DNA of 59,005 nucleotides from Acidobacteriota bacterium (GTDB taxonomy: Bacteria; Acidobacteriota; Vicinamibacteria; Vicinamibacterales; CAVVIG01): positions 1-59,005 of the forward strand of contig QHWJ01000346.1 in NCBI GenBank assembly GCA_003222535.1. Reading direction: 5' to 3'. The translations under genes were made by a program, and so were the position numbers. Below the pieces are notes generated by a model. That model searched no databases, was not told the origin of the DNA, and saw only the letters and a program-made list of their open reading frames with translations. This document shows positions 1-7,555 of the stretch, piece after piece. The number at the start of each line of letters is the position of its first letter. Position 1 is the stretch's first letter.

Positions 1-2040
1 GCAGGCCACTACGGTCATCGGACCGATCTGGCCACGCTGCGCGGCCGCCACTCGATGTCGCTCAAGGGCACCACTCTGGCCGGCCTGATCAAGATCGCCG
101 CGGCGCTGAACTTGAGCTCCCGTCCGTTGCGGCTGGAGCTCGAAGCGTTGGGCCGCCTCCGGCTTCCCGCCATCCTGCATTGGGACCTGAACCACTTCGT
201 CGTGCTCATCGAGGTCAAGCGGCAGGCCGCCATCATCCTGGACCCGAGTCTGGGACGCCGAACAGTCAGTCTGCAGGAGCTCTCCACGCACTTCACGGGC
301 GTGGCCCTGGAGCTCCTGCCGAACGAGCAGTTTCGTCCTCGCACGGAGCGGCGCGAAATGACGCTCCGGCAGCTCGTCGGACGGGTACCCGGCATGGGTG
401 GGGCGTTGACGCGCCTGTTCCTGCTCGGCGGGGTCCTCCAGGTGTTTGCCATCCTGAGCCCGCTGTTCATGCAGCTGGTTCTCGACCACGCAGTCGTGGC
501 GGGGGATCGAAACCTGCTCACGCTACTGGCTCTTGGCTTCATGCTCCTGTCGTCTATCCAGGTCGGCGTGTCCCTTCTGCGCGCGTGGGCGGGGTTGCAC
601 CTGGACACGAACCTCAACCTGCACCTGCTGACGCGGCTGTTCGGCCACCTCGTGCAGCTTCCGATGTCCTACTTCTCCCGCCGGCACGTGGGTGACGTCG
701 TCTCCCGGTTCGAGTCGCTGAATGCGATTCGCCGTACGGTGACGACGACGTTCCTCGATGTCCTCGTGGACGGGCTGATGGCGATGGCCACGGCCGCGAT
801 GATGTACATCTACAGCGCAAAGCTGGCGCTCATTGTGTGCGGCGCGACGGCGCTCTACGCGGTGCTGCGCGTGGCGCGCTACCGGCCGCTGAGGGAAGCC
901 TCTGAAGATCAGATCGTCTGTGCGGCCAAACAGCAGACCAATTTCCTGGAGACCGTCCGGGGCATGCAGAGCGTGAAGCTCTTCAACCGGGAGCTCCAGC
1001 GCGGGCTGCTCTACCAGAACCTGGCGGTCGACTCGTTCAATGCCGGCATCCGCGTTCAGCGGCTGCTCATGCTGTTCACGGCCTTGAATGGGCTCCTGAT
1101 CGGTGCGGAGAACATCGCGGTGATCTGGCTCGGCGCGGGTCTCGTGCTCGACCAGGCGTTCTCGGTCGGCATGCTGTTCGCGTTCATCTCGTACCAGCTT
1201 CAATTCACGAGCCGGATGTCGAGCCTGATCGACGCCGCGATCGATTTCAAGATGCTGGAGCTGTTCACGAAGCGGGTTGCTGATATTGCGCTCACTCCAC
1301 CGGAGGTCGAGTTGGCGGGCGTGGATGCGCCGCTTGCGCCCATGCGCTGGGACATCGAAGTCCGCCACCTTGGTGTGCGGTATGCCGAGTCGGAACCCTT
1401 CGTGCTGCGAGACATCAGCCTCCAGGTGCGGGAAGGCGAGTCGGTGGCCGTGGTCGGGCCCTCGGGTTGCGGGAAGACGAGCTTGCTGAGAGCGATACTG
1501 GGGCTGGTGCCTGTCGCTGAGGGCGAGATCCTCATCGGTGGCGTCAGCCTCGCTCGGCTTGGCACGGCCCGTTGTCGCGGCCTGATCGGCACGGTGATGC
1601 AGGAGGACACGCTGTTTTCCGGCTCGATCGCCGAAAACATCACGTTTTTCGATCCGGCTCCTGAAACGGCGCGCGTGGAGGCATGCGCCAGGATGGCCGC
1701 GATCGACGAGGACATCGAGGCCATGCCGATGGGCTACCATACCCTCGTCGGCGACCTCGGGTCGGTGCTTTCAGGAGGGCAGAAACAGCGTGTGCTGCTC
1801 GCGCGCGCGCTCTACAAGCAGCCGAAGATCCTGTTGCTCGACGAGGCCACCAGTCACCTGGATCTCGCCCGCGAAAAACAGGTCAGCGGCGCCATCAGCC
1901 GGCTCGCGCTGACGCGCGTCATCGTCGCCCACCGGCCCGAGACAATCGCGTCGGCCGACCGCGTCATCCATCTGGCCGCCGCGACACCTCAGACGAACGT
2001 CGCGCACGACGTGCCGCGCGTCAGCGGCCGCTCGCGCTGA
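1..2040 (+). CDS. C39-peptidase-containing ABC exporter (5' truncated by window edge)
   Basis: The reading frame is open from base 1, so the start lies outside the window. Visible product: about 679 residues. The first ~90 residues are the end of a C39 bacteriocin-processing peptidase domain, including the HWDLNHFVVL strand with the catalytic His; the catalytic Cys would be upstream. A type-1 exporter membrane domain follows (roughly residues 125-410, starting RLFLLGGVLQVFAILSPLF). Then comes a nucleotide-binding domain with Walker A GPSGCGKTS (~residue 486), signature LSGGQKQRVLLARAL, Walker B ILLLDEATSHLD and switch His in VAHRPE. The family cleaves double-glycine leaders and exports the peptide across the inner membrane. 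No leader-peptide gene is visible downstream, so the substrate is probably encoded outside the window. The next gene converges on it after about 30 bp. Confidence 0.93.
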   Translation, partial: AGHYGHRTDLATLRGRHSMSLKGTTLAGLIKIAAALNLSSRPLRLELEALGRLRLPAILHWDLNHFVVLIEVKRQAAIILDPSLGRRTVSLQELSTHFTGVALELLPNEQFRPRTERREMTLRQLVGRVPGMGGALTRLFLLGGVLQVFAILSPLFMQLVLDHAVVAGDRNLLTLLALGFMLLSSIQVGVSLLRAWAGLHLDTNLNLHLLTRLFGHLVQLPMSYFSRRHVGDVVSRFESLNAIRRTVTTTFLDVLVDGLMAMATAAMMYIYSAKLALIVCGATALYAVLRVARYRPLREASEDQIVCAAKQQTNFLETVRGMQSVKLFNRELQRGLLYQNLAVDSFNAGIRVQRLLMLFTALNGLLIGAENIAVIWLGAGLVLDQAFSVGMLFAFISYQLQFTSRMSSLIDAAIDFKMLELFTKRVADIALTPPEVELAGVDAPLAPMRWDIEVRHLGVRYAESEPFVLRDISLQVREGESVAVVGPSGCGKTSLLRAILGLVPVAEGEILIGGVSLARLGTARCRGLIGTVMQEDTLFSGSIAENITFFDPAPETARVEACARMAAIDEDIEAMPMGYHTLVGDLGSVLSGGQKQRVLLARALYKQPKILLLDEATSHLDLAREKQVSGAISRLALTRVIVAHRPETIASADRVIHLAAATPQTNVAHDVPRVSGRSR

Positions 2041-2072
2041 ACGCAGGCGGGGATCGAGATATATGGCGCGAG

Positions 2073-2657
2073 TCACAGGCGTTCTCCTCGCGCCCGGAGG
2101 CGCCGCGTCGCCCTGACGAGCTTGCGCCTGGCGCTCACGATGTACGCCTTCGCGCCGCTCGCGTTGTCCAGCTTCAAGAGGCGGGTAATCGCGTCGAGCG
2201 GCATGTCGTCCCCGTAGTGCAGCGTGAAGACCGTCCGCTCGACCGGATCGAGCGTGGTGGACAGGAAGTCCCGCAGCCGTTGTCCCTGCCAGCCGCGTTC
2301 GGCGAGCTCCTCGGGGCCGGCCTCGAGCGCCGCCACCTCCTCCAGCACCTCCTCCCTGTCCATCGGCGGCCCGCGACGCTTGATCCGGTTCAGCGATTCG
2401 TTCCGAGCGATTGCGTACAGCCAGGTGGAAAAGCGCGACGTCCCTCTGAACGAGCCGAGGTGCCGGTGGGCCTGGAGAAAGACGTCCTGCGCGAGGTCCG
2501 CCGCGGCGTCCCGGTCGCCCACGAACCGGAGGCACCAACGCGCCACACGCTCGTAGTGTCTCTCGAACAACTCGTTCACGATGACATCCCGTGAGCCGCC
2601 GGACTGTCTGGCATGCTCCGCGATCAGCTCCTCGTCCGACAGTGGCCGGGGGATCAT
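2073..2657 (-). CDS. ECF-type RNA polymerase sigma factor (copy 1)
   Basis: 194 residues, the usual ECF length. Region 2 is clear (ELFERHYERVARW, DLAQDVFLQAHRHL, RFSTWLYAIARNESLNRIK), and region 4 ends in DAITRLLKLDNASGAKAYIVSARRKLVRATRR. The frame is open further upstream, but the ATG at 2657 (MIPRPLSDEEL) is chosen because homology begins there and the paralogue at 5918 starts at the same point with the same length. From about residue 22 to the end it is nearly identical to that paralogue. No anti-sigma gene follows this copy: it converges on the ABC exporter. The small HTH gene 37 bp upstream is co-oriented and probably co-transcribed. Confidence 0.9.
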   Translation of the reverse strand: MIPRPLSDEELIAEHARQSGGSRDVIVNELFERHYERVARWCLRFVGDRDAAADLAQDVFLQAHRHLGSFRGTSRFSTWLYAIARNESLNRIKRRGPPMDREEVLEEVAALEAGPEELAERGWQGQRLRDFLSTTLDPVERTVFTLHYGDDMPLDAITRLLKLDNASGAKAYIVSARRKLVRATRRLRARGERL

Positions 2658-2694
2658 GGTCGTGTTTTCAGATGGTGGCCGGCTCGTGAGGGAA

Positions 2695-2895
2695 TCACGA
2701 CCGCGGCGCTGTCGTCGACCCAAGTTGCCGAGCAATCCACGACTCGAGATCGCTCCGCCTGAAGCGCCATTCATCCCGGTACCGCACCGCAGACAAGACG
2801 CACGTCAACGCGACACGCCGCAAGCGCGGATCGGCCAGGAGGCGATCCATGACCTCCTTACTGGTAATCAGATCGCTTTCTTCAGACACAGTCAT
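2695..2895 (-). CDS. Small helix-turn-helix (excisionase/MerR-like) DNA-binding protein
   Basis: 66 residues. The pattern SKEVMDRLLADPRL...YRDEWRFRRSDLESWIARQ is that of the winged-helix excisionase/MerR-type DNA-binding fold (helix-turn-helix, then a wing ending in a xFRxxDLxxWI helix). The ATG at 2895 is preceded by AGGGG at a suitable distance. The open frame continues upstream, but through a repeat element, so a longer start is unlikely. It sits 37 bp upstream of the ECF sigma gene on the same strand and may control it. No integrase or other phage gene lies nearby, so a regulatory rather than recombination role is inferred. Confidence 0.62.
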   Translation of the reverse strand: MTVSEESDLITSKEVMDRLLADPRLRRVALTCVLSAVRYRDEWRFRRSDLESWIARQLGSTTAPRS

Positions 2896-2965
2896 GAACG
2901 TCGACCCCTGGAATGTCGTTGAGATTGCTGCGACAGGCGCGGAAGTGAAAACGAGTAAAAGGGCA

Positions 2966-3124
2966 GCCTGGCTTAGCAGCCCGTGGTGAAAGTCTGGCTG
3001 CATTCGACGGGCGATGCATCCCCGCCCCACCCCAACGCGGCTGCCGCGTTGGGGACCCCGGGGCGCCTCGCCCGTCTCGGTGCGACGCCAGACTTTCACC
3101 ACGGGCTGCTCGGCGACGCCAGGC
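2966..3124. repeat. Nested inverted-repeat element (hairpin family, copy 1)
   Basis: Perfect 23-nt arms at 2975-2997 (begins AGCAGCCCGTGGTGAAAG) and 3088-3110. They are flanked by a looser outer pair, GCCTGGC 2966-2972 and GCCAGGC 3118-3124. The 90-nt centre holds a second perfect hairpin, CCCCAACGCGG (3030-3040) / CCGCGTTGGGG (3044-3054). The element fills most of the 473-bp gene-free stretch between the small HTH gene and the response regulator, which are divergent. Shorter members of the family lie at 5689-5750 and 9108-9148. No transposase is associated. Confidence 0.85.
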
Positions 3125-3368
3125 GCCGAACGAACGCACGATCACAATGTCAGGTTGAACGGCCGGACTGAGAGGGTTGACCGCAAGGCGGAAACAGTAT
3201 CTGTTTCTCTCGATCCCTTCGTCTAGGAGCGGACTTCATTCTATCGGATCACCAAGGTGGCGAGAATATTCGGATAGTTCAGATCTCTATGTCCTTCGAT
3301 ATAGCTTCACGCGGTGAGCCGGACAATCCGCGACTACAATGTCAGGGCCGGCCGGCGCGGGAGGAGCG

Positions 3369-4007
3369 GTGCCTATCAAGATTGTCGTCGCCGACGACCA
3401 TCCGATTGTTCTGCAGGGGCTTCGACACCTGTTCGAGCGACAGCCGGACTTTCTCGTCGCTGCCTGTTGCGTTGATGCGGACGCTGCGATCGATGCCGTC
3501 CGGGCCCATCAGCCTGACGTCGTCATCCTGGACCTGCGAATGCCAGGACGGAGCGGTCTGGACGCTCTGCGGTGTCTCGCGGATCAAAAGCTCACGTGTC
3601 GACCGGTGTTGTTGACCGCCGCAATCACACAAGACCAGGTGCTGGAAGCGGTCAAGCTGGGCGCGAGGGGTCTCGTGCTCAAGGAATCGTCGCCGGAAAC
3701 GCTCGTCGCGTGCGTGAGACGCGTGTACCAAGGCGAGCAATGGATCGACCAGGACACGGTCACACGGGCGTTCCGGACCGTCCTGGACCGGGAAGCGGCC
3801 ACACGTGAAGCGGCCGAAACGCTCACGACACGGGAGATCGAGATCGTCGGGATGATCGGGCAGGGTGTGCGCAACCGCGTGATCGCCGACCGGCTGTCGA
3901 TCTCCGAAGGCACCGTCAAAGTTCATCTGCACAATATCTACGAGAAGCTTGGCGTGGATGGGCGCCTGGAGCTTGTCCTGTTCGCCCAGCAAAAGGGTTT
4001 GATCTAA
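3369..4007 (+). CDS. NarL/FixJ-family response regulator
   Basis: 212 residues from a GTG at 3369, chosen because GGGAGGAG sits 3 bp before it and the receiver fold starts right there (PIKIVVADDHPIVLQGL); an in-frame ATG 30 bp upstream is the alternative. Receiver: acidic pair DD, phospho-acceptor D55 in VVILDLRMPG, T in PVLLTA, K in VLKESS. The output domain is a LuxR-type HTH near residues 148-205 (LTTREIEIVGMIGQGVRNRVIADRL, then SEGTVKVHLHNIYEKL). It converges with the histidine kinase gene, its likely partner. It should bind DNA as a dimer when phosphorylated; the targets are not visible. Confidence 0.92.
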   Translation: MPIKIVVADDHPIVLQGLRHLFERQPDFLVAACCVDADAAIDAVRAHQPDVVILDLRMPGRSGLDALRCLADQKLTCRPVLLTAAITQDQVLEAVKLGARGLVLKESSPETLVACVRRVYQGEQWIDQDTVTRAFRTVLDREAATREAAETLTTREIEIVGMIGQGVRNRVIADRLSISEGTVKVHLHNIYEKLGVDGRLELVLFAQQKGLI

Positions 4008-4069
4008 GTACTCGATTTCACAATGAAGCAATGCGTCGGCGTAATTACGAAATGCTGTACTCTAAGCGA

Positions 4070-5647
4070 CTACCCCTGTCGAGTCGCCACGGGTATCGCG
4101 AACTCGACACGAGAGCCGGCCGAATTGGATTCGACCGCCATCCGTCCTTCGAGCGCCGTCACCCGATCTCGAAGACTCGCGGGCCCCGCATTGCGCTTCA
4201 CCAGCGCTTCGTGCTCGACCCGCCCGCGAAATGGAAATCCCCTGCCGTCGTCGGACACCACGATCCGCAGCTCGGTGTCGTCTGAATCGATCGATACGGC
4301 GACGCGGCTGGGGTGCGCGTGCTTGAGGGCGTTGACGACAGCTTCGTGCACCATCAGGCGAAGGTTCTGTTCGCATGCCTCGGTGAGGGAGAGACCCGGT
4401 GGATTGACCTGGACGGCGATCGGGGCTCTCCATTCGACGGCGAGTCGCGAGCACATTTCTTGGAGCCGCTCGGTAATCGGTCCTGATTCGATCGGGGCTC
4501 CGGCCTTTGGCTTCAGCTCGTCGATGAAGAGGCGTAACTCCCGCTGTTCAATCGCCAGTGCCCGCTCGATCGCCAATAACCGGGCGTGCGTGTCGGGCTG
4601 GGCATCACAGTCATCCGCGATGGCTTGTAATTCCAGGCGGATGCCGGTGAGCGCCTGCAGCACACCGTCGTGAAGATCCCGCGACACCCGGATGCGGTCT
4701 TCCCGGACCGCCAGCTCGCGGGCGCGCTCGGCCAGGCACATCTGATCGAGCGAGTTTCCGATCTCGTGTGCCGCGACGTCGACGGCAGGGATGATCTCGG
4801 GGATCGCGTTCTCGATACCGGAAAAAAAGACCCGCCCGGCCAGGTGCTCGGTCCGGAACGGCGCCGACGCGAGAGGGCGCGCCGGGAGCCGCGCCACCAG
4901 ATGGGGATGCAGGGGCTGCCCGCGCCACTCGCTGACCACGCCGCGCTGACTGACGAGAACTCGACCGTTGTCCCGCACCTCAGAGCACAGGAAGGTTGCG
5001 CTTTCGAGCTGCTCCGCAACGAGAGGCGTCAGATCGGTCGGCGAATGGCGCGTGATGGGGTCTGTGCTGTTTTCAGTCGCCGCCAGGTAGATCCACGGTT
5101 CGTCCTCAGACTCCCACGTGACGACGACGTCGTCGGCTGCGACGACGCTGGCGGCGTGAGCGAGCATCTTTCGGACGCCCGCCGCCAGGTCTGGACCGAT
5201 CAGGACTGGCCAGCCGCTGACCTTTCGCAACGTTGCGATTGCTGCACGAAGCTCACCAACCGACTTGCGCTCGGCGTCCGCCGCACGCCTGCGAGCCGAG
5301 CTCAGCCATGCGGTGGCGAAAGCGACCAGAACAAAAACACCCAGGCGGACCGCGTCGTCGATGCCGATATTGAACGAGTAGCGCGGAGGCACAAAGAAGT
5401 AGGCCAACGCAACGGTCGACAGAATGGTCGCAGCCAGAGCAGGTCCGTAGCCGCCATACATGGCTGGAATGACGACCGCGGGGAAGAACAGAATGGAGAT
5501 GCTCGGTGCTATCCAGTCGTAGATGGCGTAGGTACCGGCGGCGGCAAACATCACGGCGAGCACGGCGCCGAGATAACCGACGAGTCTGGAGGGGGACTGA
5601 GACACCATCGGTTTCTGGCCTGGGCGTTCGCGAGTGTTCGGAATCAT
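4070..5647 (-). CDS. DUF4118 membrane sensor histidine kinase (NarX/LiaS-type HisKA_3)
   Basis: 525 residues from the ATG at 5647; the ATG at 5608 (MVSQSPSRLVGYL) is an equally good start. Three to four membrane segments form a DUF4118 (KdpD-like) domain (GYLGAVLAVMFAAAGTYAIY to VRLGVFVLVAFATAWL), followed by a GAF-like region. The dimerisation domain VSRDLHDGVLQALTGIRLEL carries phospho-His about residue 326. The HATPase_c domain ends with SDDGRGFPF and NAGPASLRDRVTALEGRM. It should autophosphorylate and pass phosphate to the response regulator encoded convergently at 3369. The inducing signal is not apparent. The frame extends further upstream through a hairpin repeat, which is not thought to be coding. 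Confidence 0.88.
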   Translation of the reverse strand: MIPNTRERPGQKPMVSQSPSRLVGYLGAVLAVMFAAAGTYAIYDWIAPSISILFFPAVVIPAMYGGYGPALAATILSTVALAYFFVPPRYSFNIGIDDAVRLGVFVLVAFATAWLSSARRRAADAERKSVGELRAAIATLRKVSGWPVLIGPDLAAGVRKMLAHAASVVAADDVVVTWESEDEPWIYLAATENSTDPITRHSPTDLTPLVAEQLESATFLCSEVRDNGRVLVSQRGVVSEWRGQPLHPHLVARLPARPLASAPFRTEHLAGRVFFSGIENAIPEIIPAVDVAAHEIGNSLDQMCLAERARELAVREDRIRVSRDLHDGVLQALTGIRLELQAIADDCDAQPDTHARLLAIERALAIEQRELRLFIDELKPKAGAPIESGPITERLQEMCSRLAVEWRAPIAVQVNPPGLSLTEACEQNLRLMVHEAVVNALKHAHPSRVAVSIDSDDTELRIVVSDDGRGFPFRGRVEHEALVKRNAGPASLRDRVTALEGRMAVESNSAGSRVEFAIPVATRQG

Positions 5648-5688
5648 ATCAACATGCCTGCGACGCACGCCACCCGGCGGGTTCGGCA

Positions 5689-5750
5689 AGCAGTCCGTGG
5701 TGCAAGTCCATCGTCGCTCGAATGCAGATGGAGTTGCACCACGGGCTGCT
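5689..5750. repeat. Inverted-repeat hairpin (family copy 2)
   Basis: Arms at 5689-5710 and 5729-5750, 22 nt each with two mismatches, around an 18-nt loop. The sequence is of the same family as 2975-3110 (AGCAGYCCGTGGTGCAA...) but carries GTGCAA where the other copies have GTGAAA. The change is made on both arms, so base pairing is preserved. It lies in the divergent spacer between the kinase gene and the second sigma-factor gene. Confidence 0.78.
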
Positions 5751-5917
5751 AGCCTTTTCGTGTTCCGCCGATGAGAAGACTGGTGTCTCATCCCAACAGA
5801 AAAGACACAATGGTGCCCCCTTGCAGCCTGCACGTTCCTCGGTTAGCCCAGCTTCAGGAAGGGCCATTCGACAGACAGGACCCTGAGAGCCCCGTAGCGG
5901 CCGCTATACTCCCATTG

Positions 5918-6502
5918 ATGCGTCTCGGGGACCTGTCGGACCAGGAGTTGCTCGCGGAGTATGCCAAACGGTCCGGCAGCTTACGGGACGCCGTCGTGAA
6001 CGAGTTGTTCGAGAGACACTACGCGCGTGTGGCGCGTTGGTGCCTCCGGTTCGCGGGCGACCGGGACGCCGCGGCGGACCTCGCACAGGACGTCTTCCTC
6101 AAGGCCCATCGGCACCTCGGCTCGTTCAAAGGGGCGTCGCGCTTCTCCACCTGGCTGTACACGATCGTTCGAAACGAATCGCTGAACCGGATCAAAGGTG
6201 GCCAGCCGCCAACCGACAGCGAGGATGTGCTGGGGCAGATGGCGGCGCTCGGGGCCGGCCCCGAGGAGCTCGCCGCACGCGGCAGGCAGGGGCAACGGCT
6301 GCGCGACTTCCTGTCCACGACCCTCGATCGAGTCGAGCGCACGGTCTTCACGCTGCACTACGGGGACGACATGCCGCTCGATGCGATTACCCGGCTTTTG
6401 AAGCTTGACAACGCGAGCGGCGCGAAGGCGTACATCGTGAGCGCCAGGCGCAAGCTCGTCAGGGCGACGCGGCGCCTCAGGGCGCGAGGAGAAGAACTGT
6501 GA
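5918..6502 (+). CDS. ECF-type RNA polymerase sigma factor (copy 2)
   Basis: 194 residues, paralogue of the gene at 2073-2657 with the same length. Region 2: ELFERHYARVARWCLRF, DLAQDVFLKAHRHLG, RFSTWLYTIVRNESLNRIK. Region 4: LDAITRLLKLDNASGAKAYI. The ATG at 5918 is chosen by alignment with copy 1; the frame is open upstream to 5771 but without homology. The stop overlaps the start of the next gene by 4 bp (GTGA), the arrangement expected for a sigma/anti-sigma pair. Confidence 0.92.
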   Translation: MRLGDLSDQELLAEYAKRSGSLRDAVVNELFERHYARVARWCLRFAGDRDAAADLAQDVFLKAHRHLGSFKGASRFSTWLYTIVRNESLNRIKGGQPPTDSEDVLGQMAALGAGPEELAARGRQGQRLRDFLSTTLDRVERTVFTLHYGDDMPLDAITRLLKLDNASGAKAYIVSARRKLVRATRRLRARGEEL

Positions 6503-7221
6503 AATCAAAGAGCAGCGACCAGACCGTTCTCAAGCGGATGCTCCAGGCGACCGCCGACTGCATCCCGGTGGAACGATTCGGCGAAACGCGAACTGCCGCC
6601 GAGAACGAGCACGTGAACGGTTGCGCGCGATGCCAGACCGACATCGCGCTGTGGCAGGAGTTCAACGATGCGGCGCCGGTGCCAGACGAAGGCGCTGCCG
6701 TGCAGTGGGTCGTCGCCGAGTTGCGCCGGCGTCGCCAGGCGCCGCTGCCGGCACGCGCATCCGGCGGCATGTGGCGATGGCTGCTGCCGAGCACCGGCCG
6801 ACTGGTGACCGCCGCCGCCGCGCTGGCCGGCGTCGTGACCATCGGCTACGTGATGCGGGATGGTGAGCCGGCCGTTCGGGAACTGCAGAATGCACCGCAG
6901 GTCTACCGGACCGCGCAGGTGCAGGTCGTCGCGCCGGTGGGTGACATCGCCGCGCCGCCGCGTGCGCTCGAATGGGTCGCGGTCAGCGGCGCGGTCGGCT
7001 ACGATGTCGACGTCCTGGAAGTGGACGGGACCATCCTGTGGCGCGGGACGTCAGCGACCTCTCGGATCGACCTCCCCTCCTCCGTGCTCGCCCAGCTCGT
7101 TCCGGGCAAGACGGTGTTATGGGAAGTCCGGGCACGGAGCGCGTCGGGTGCGACCGTCGCCAATTCAGGCACTCAGCGGTTTCGCGTGGAACTGAAGAAG
7201 CTCTCAACGAGTTTCAGATAG
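6499..7221 (+). CDS. Membrane-anchored anti-sigma-factor-like protein
   Basis: 240 residues from a GTG overlapping the sigma stop, so translation is probably coupled. The N-terminal cytoplasmic part has the H-x3-C-x2-C pattern of zinc-binding anti-sigma domains (EHVNGCARC, ~residues 37-45). One membrane segment follows near residues 101-118 (LVTAAAALAGVVTIGYVM), then a periplasmic domain of ~120 residues that looks like a fibronectin-like beta-sandwich (ALEWVAVSGAVGYDVDVLEVDG...LWEVRARS). By position and architecture it should hold the sigma factor at 5918 inactive until a periplasmic signal arrives. The signal is unknown. Confidence 0.78.
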   Translation: MKSKSSDQTVLKRMLQATADCIPVERFGETRTAAENEHVNGCARCQTDIALWQEFNDAAPVPDEGAAVQWVVAELRRRRQAPLPARASGGMWRWLLPSTGRLVTAAAALAGVVTIGYVMRDGEPAVRELQNAPQVYRTAQVQVVAPVGDIAAPPRALEWVAVSGAVGYDVDVLEVDGTILWRGTSATSRIDLPSSVLAQLVPGKTVLWEVRARSASGATVANSGTQRFRVELKKLSTSFR

Positions 7222-7355
7222 AGATGAACAAGATTCCCGTGTTCATCGGTATTTGTCCGGGCTGTCACCACGCTCGGCTGAAGCGTTCGCGCTCCATCTG
7301 GGACCCTGGGATCTCCCTGGCGAGAGAGCCGGCCTCCTCGCCGCGTCGATTGGCA

Positions 7356-7391
7356 GATTTTAGTCTGCCTGACTGGTGACATTAGTCTTCC
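7356..7391. promoter_or_regulatory. Pair of TAGTCTKCC direct repeats
   Basis: ATTTTAGTCTGCC (7357-7369) and CATTAGTCTTCC (7380-7391) are spaced about 22 bp apart, two helical turns. They match the CATTTAGTCTGCC boxes that occur four times at 21840-21987. They lie in the 334-bp gene-free stretch between the anti-sigma gene and the TIG-like protein gene, about 165 bp upstream of the latter. Binding sites for one regulator is an inference. Confidence 0.45.
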
Positions 7392-7431
7392 GTTTTTTGG
7401 ACAACGTTACCTCGGGGGCGAAATAATTCAT

Positions 7432-7481
7432 CCGAGGAGTGACTTAATGCCTTATCGTAAGCGTGACATTAAATTCCTCGG
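7432..7481. promoter_or_regulatory. Imperfect inverted repeat upstream of the TIG-like gene
   Basis: CCGAGGA (7432-7438) and TTAATG (7444-7449) are mirrored by CATTAA (7467-7472) and TCCTCGG (7475-7481), with CTTA/TAAG in the centre. It is 75 bp upstream of the next start codon. It could be an operator or a leader hairpin; no T-run follows, so it is not a standard terminator. Confidence 0.4.
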
Positions 7482-7555
7482 AAGCTCGATGATGCTCTAG
7501 TTGACGGACAACACATCGAGGACCTGGGATCCTTCCCTTACGAATTGAGAGAGAC

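Noticed and set aside
2975-3110. Possible CRISPR-like or IS-end structure
   Set aside because: No regularly spaced direct repeats and no transposase; the structure is a nested inverted repeat.
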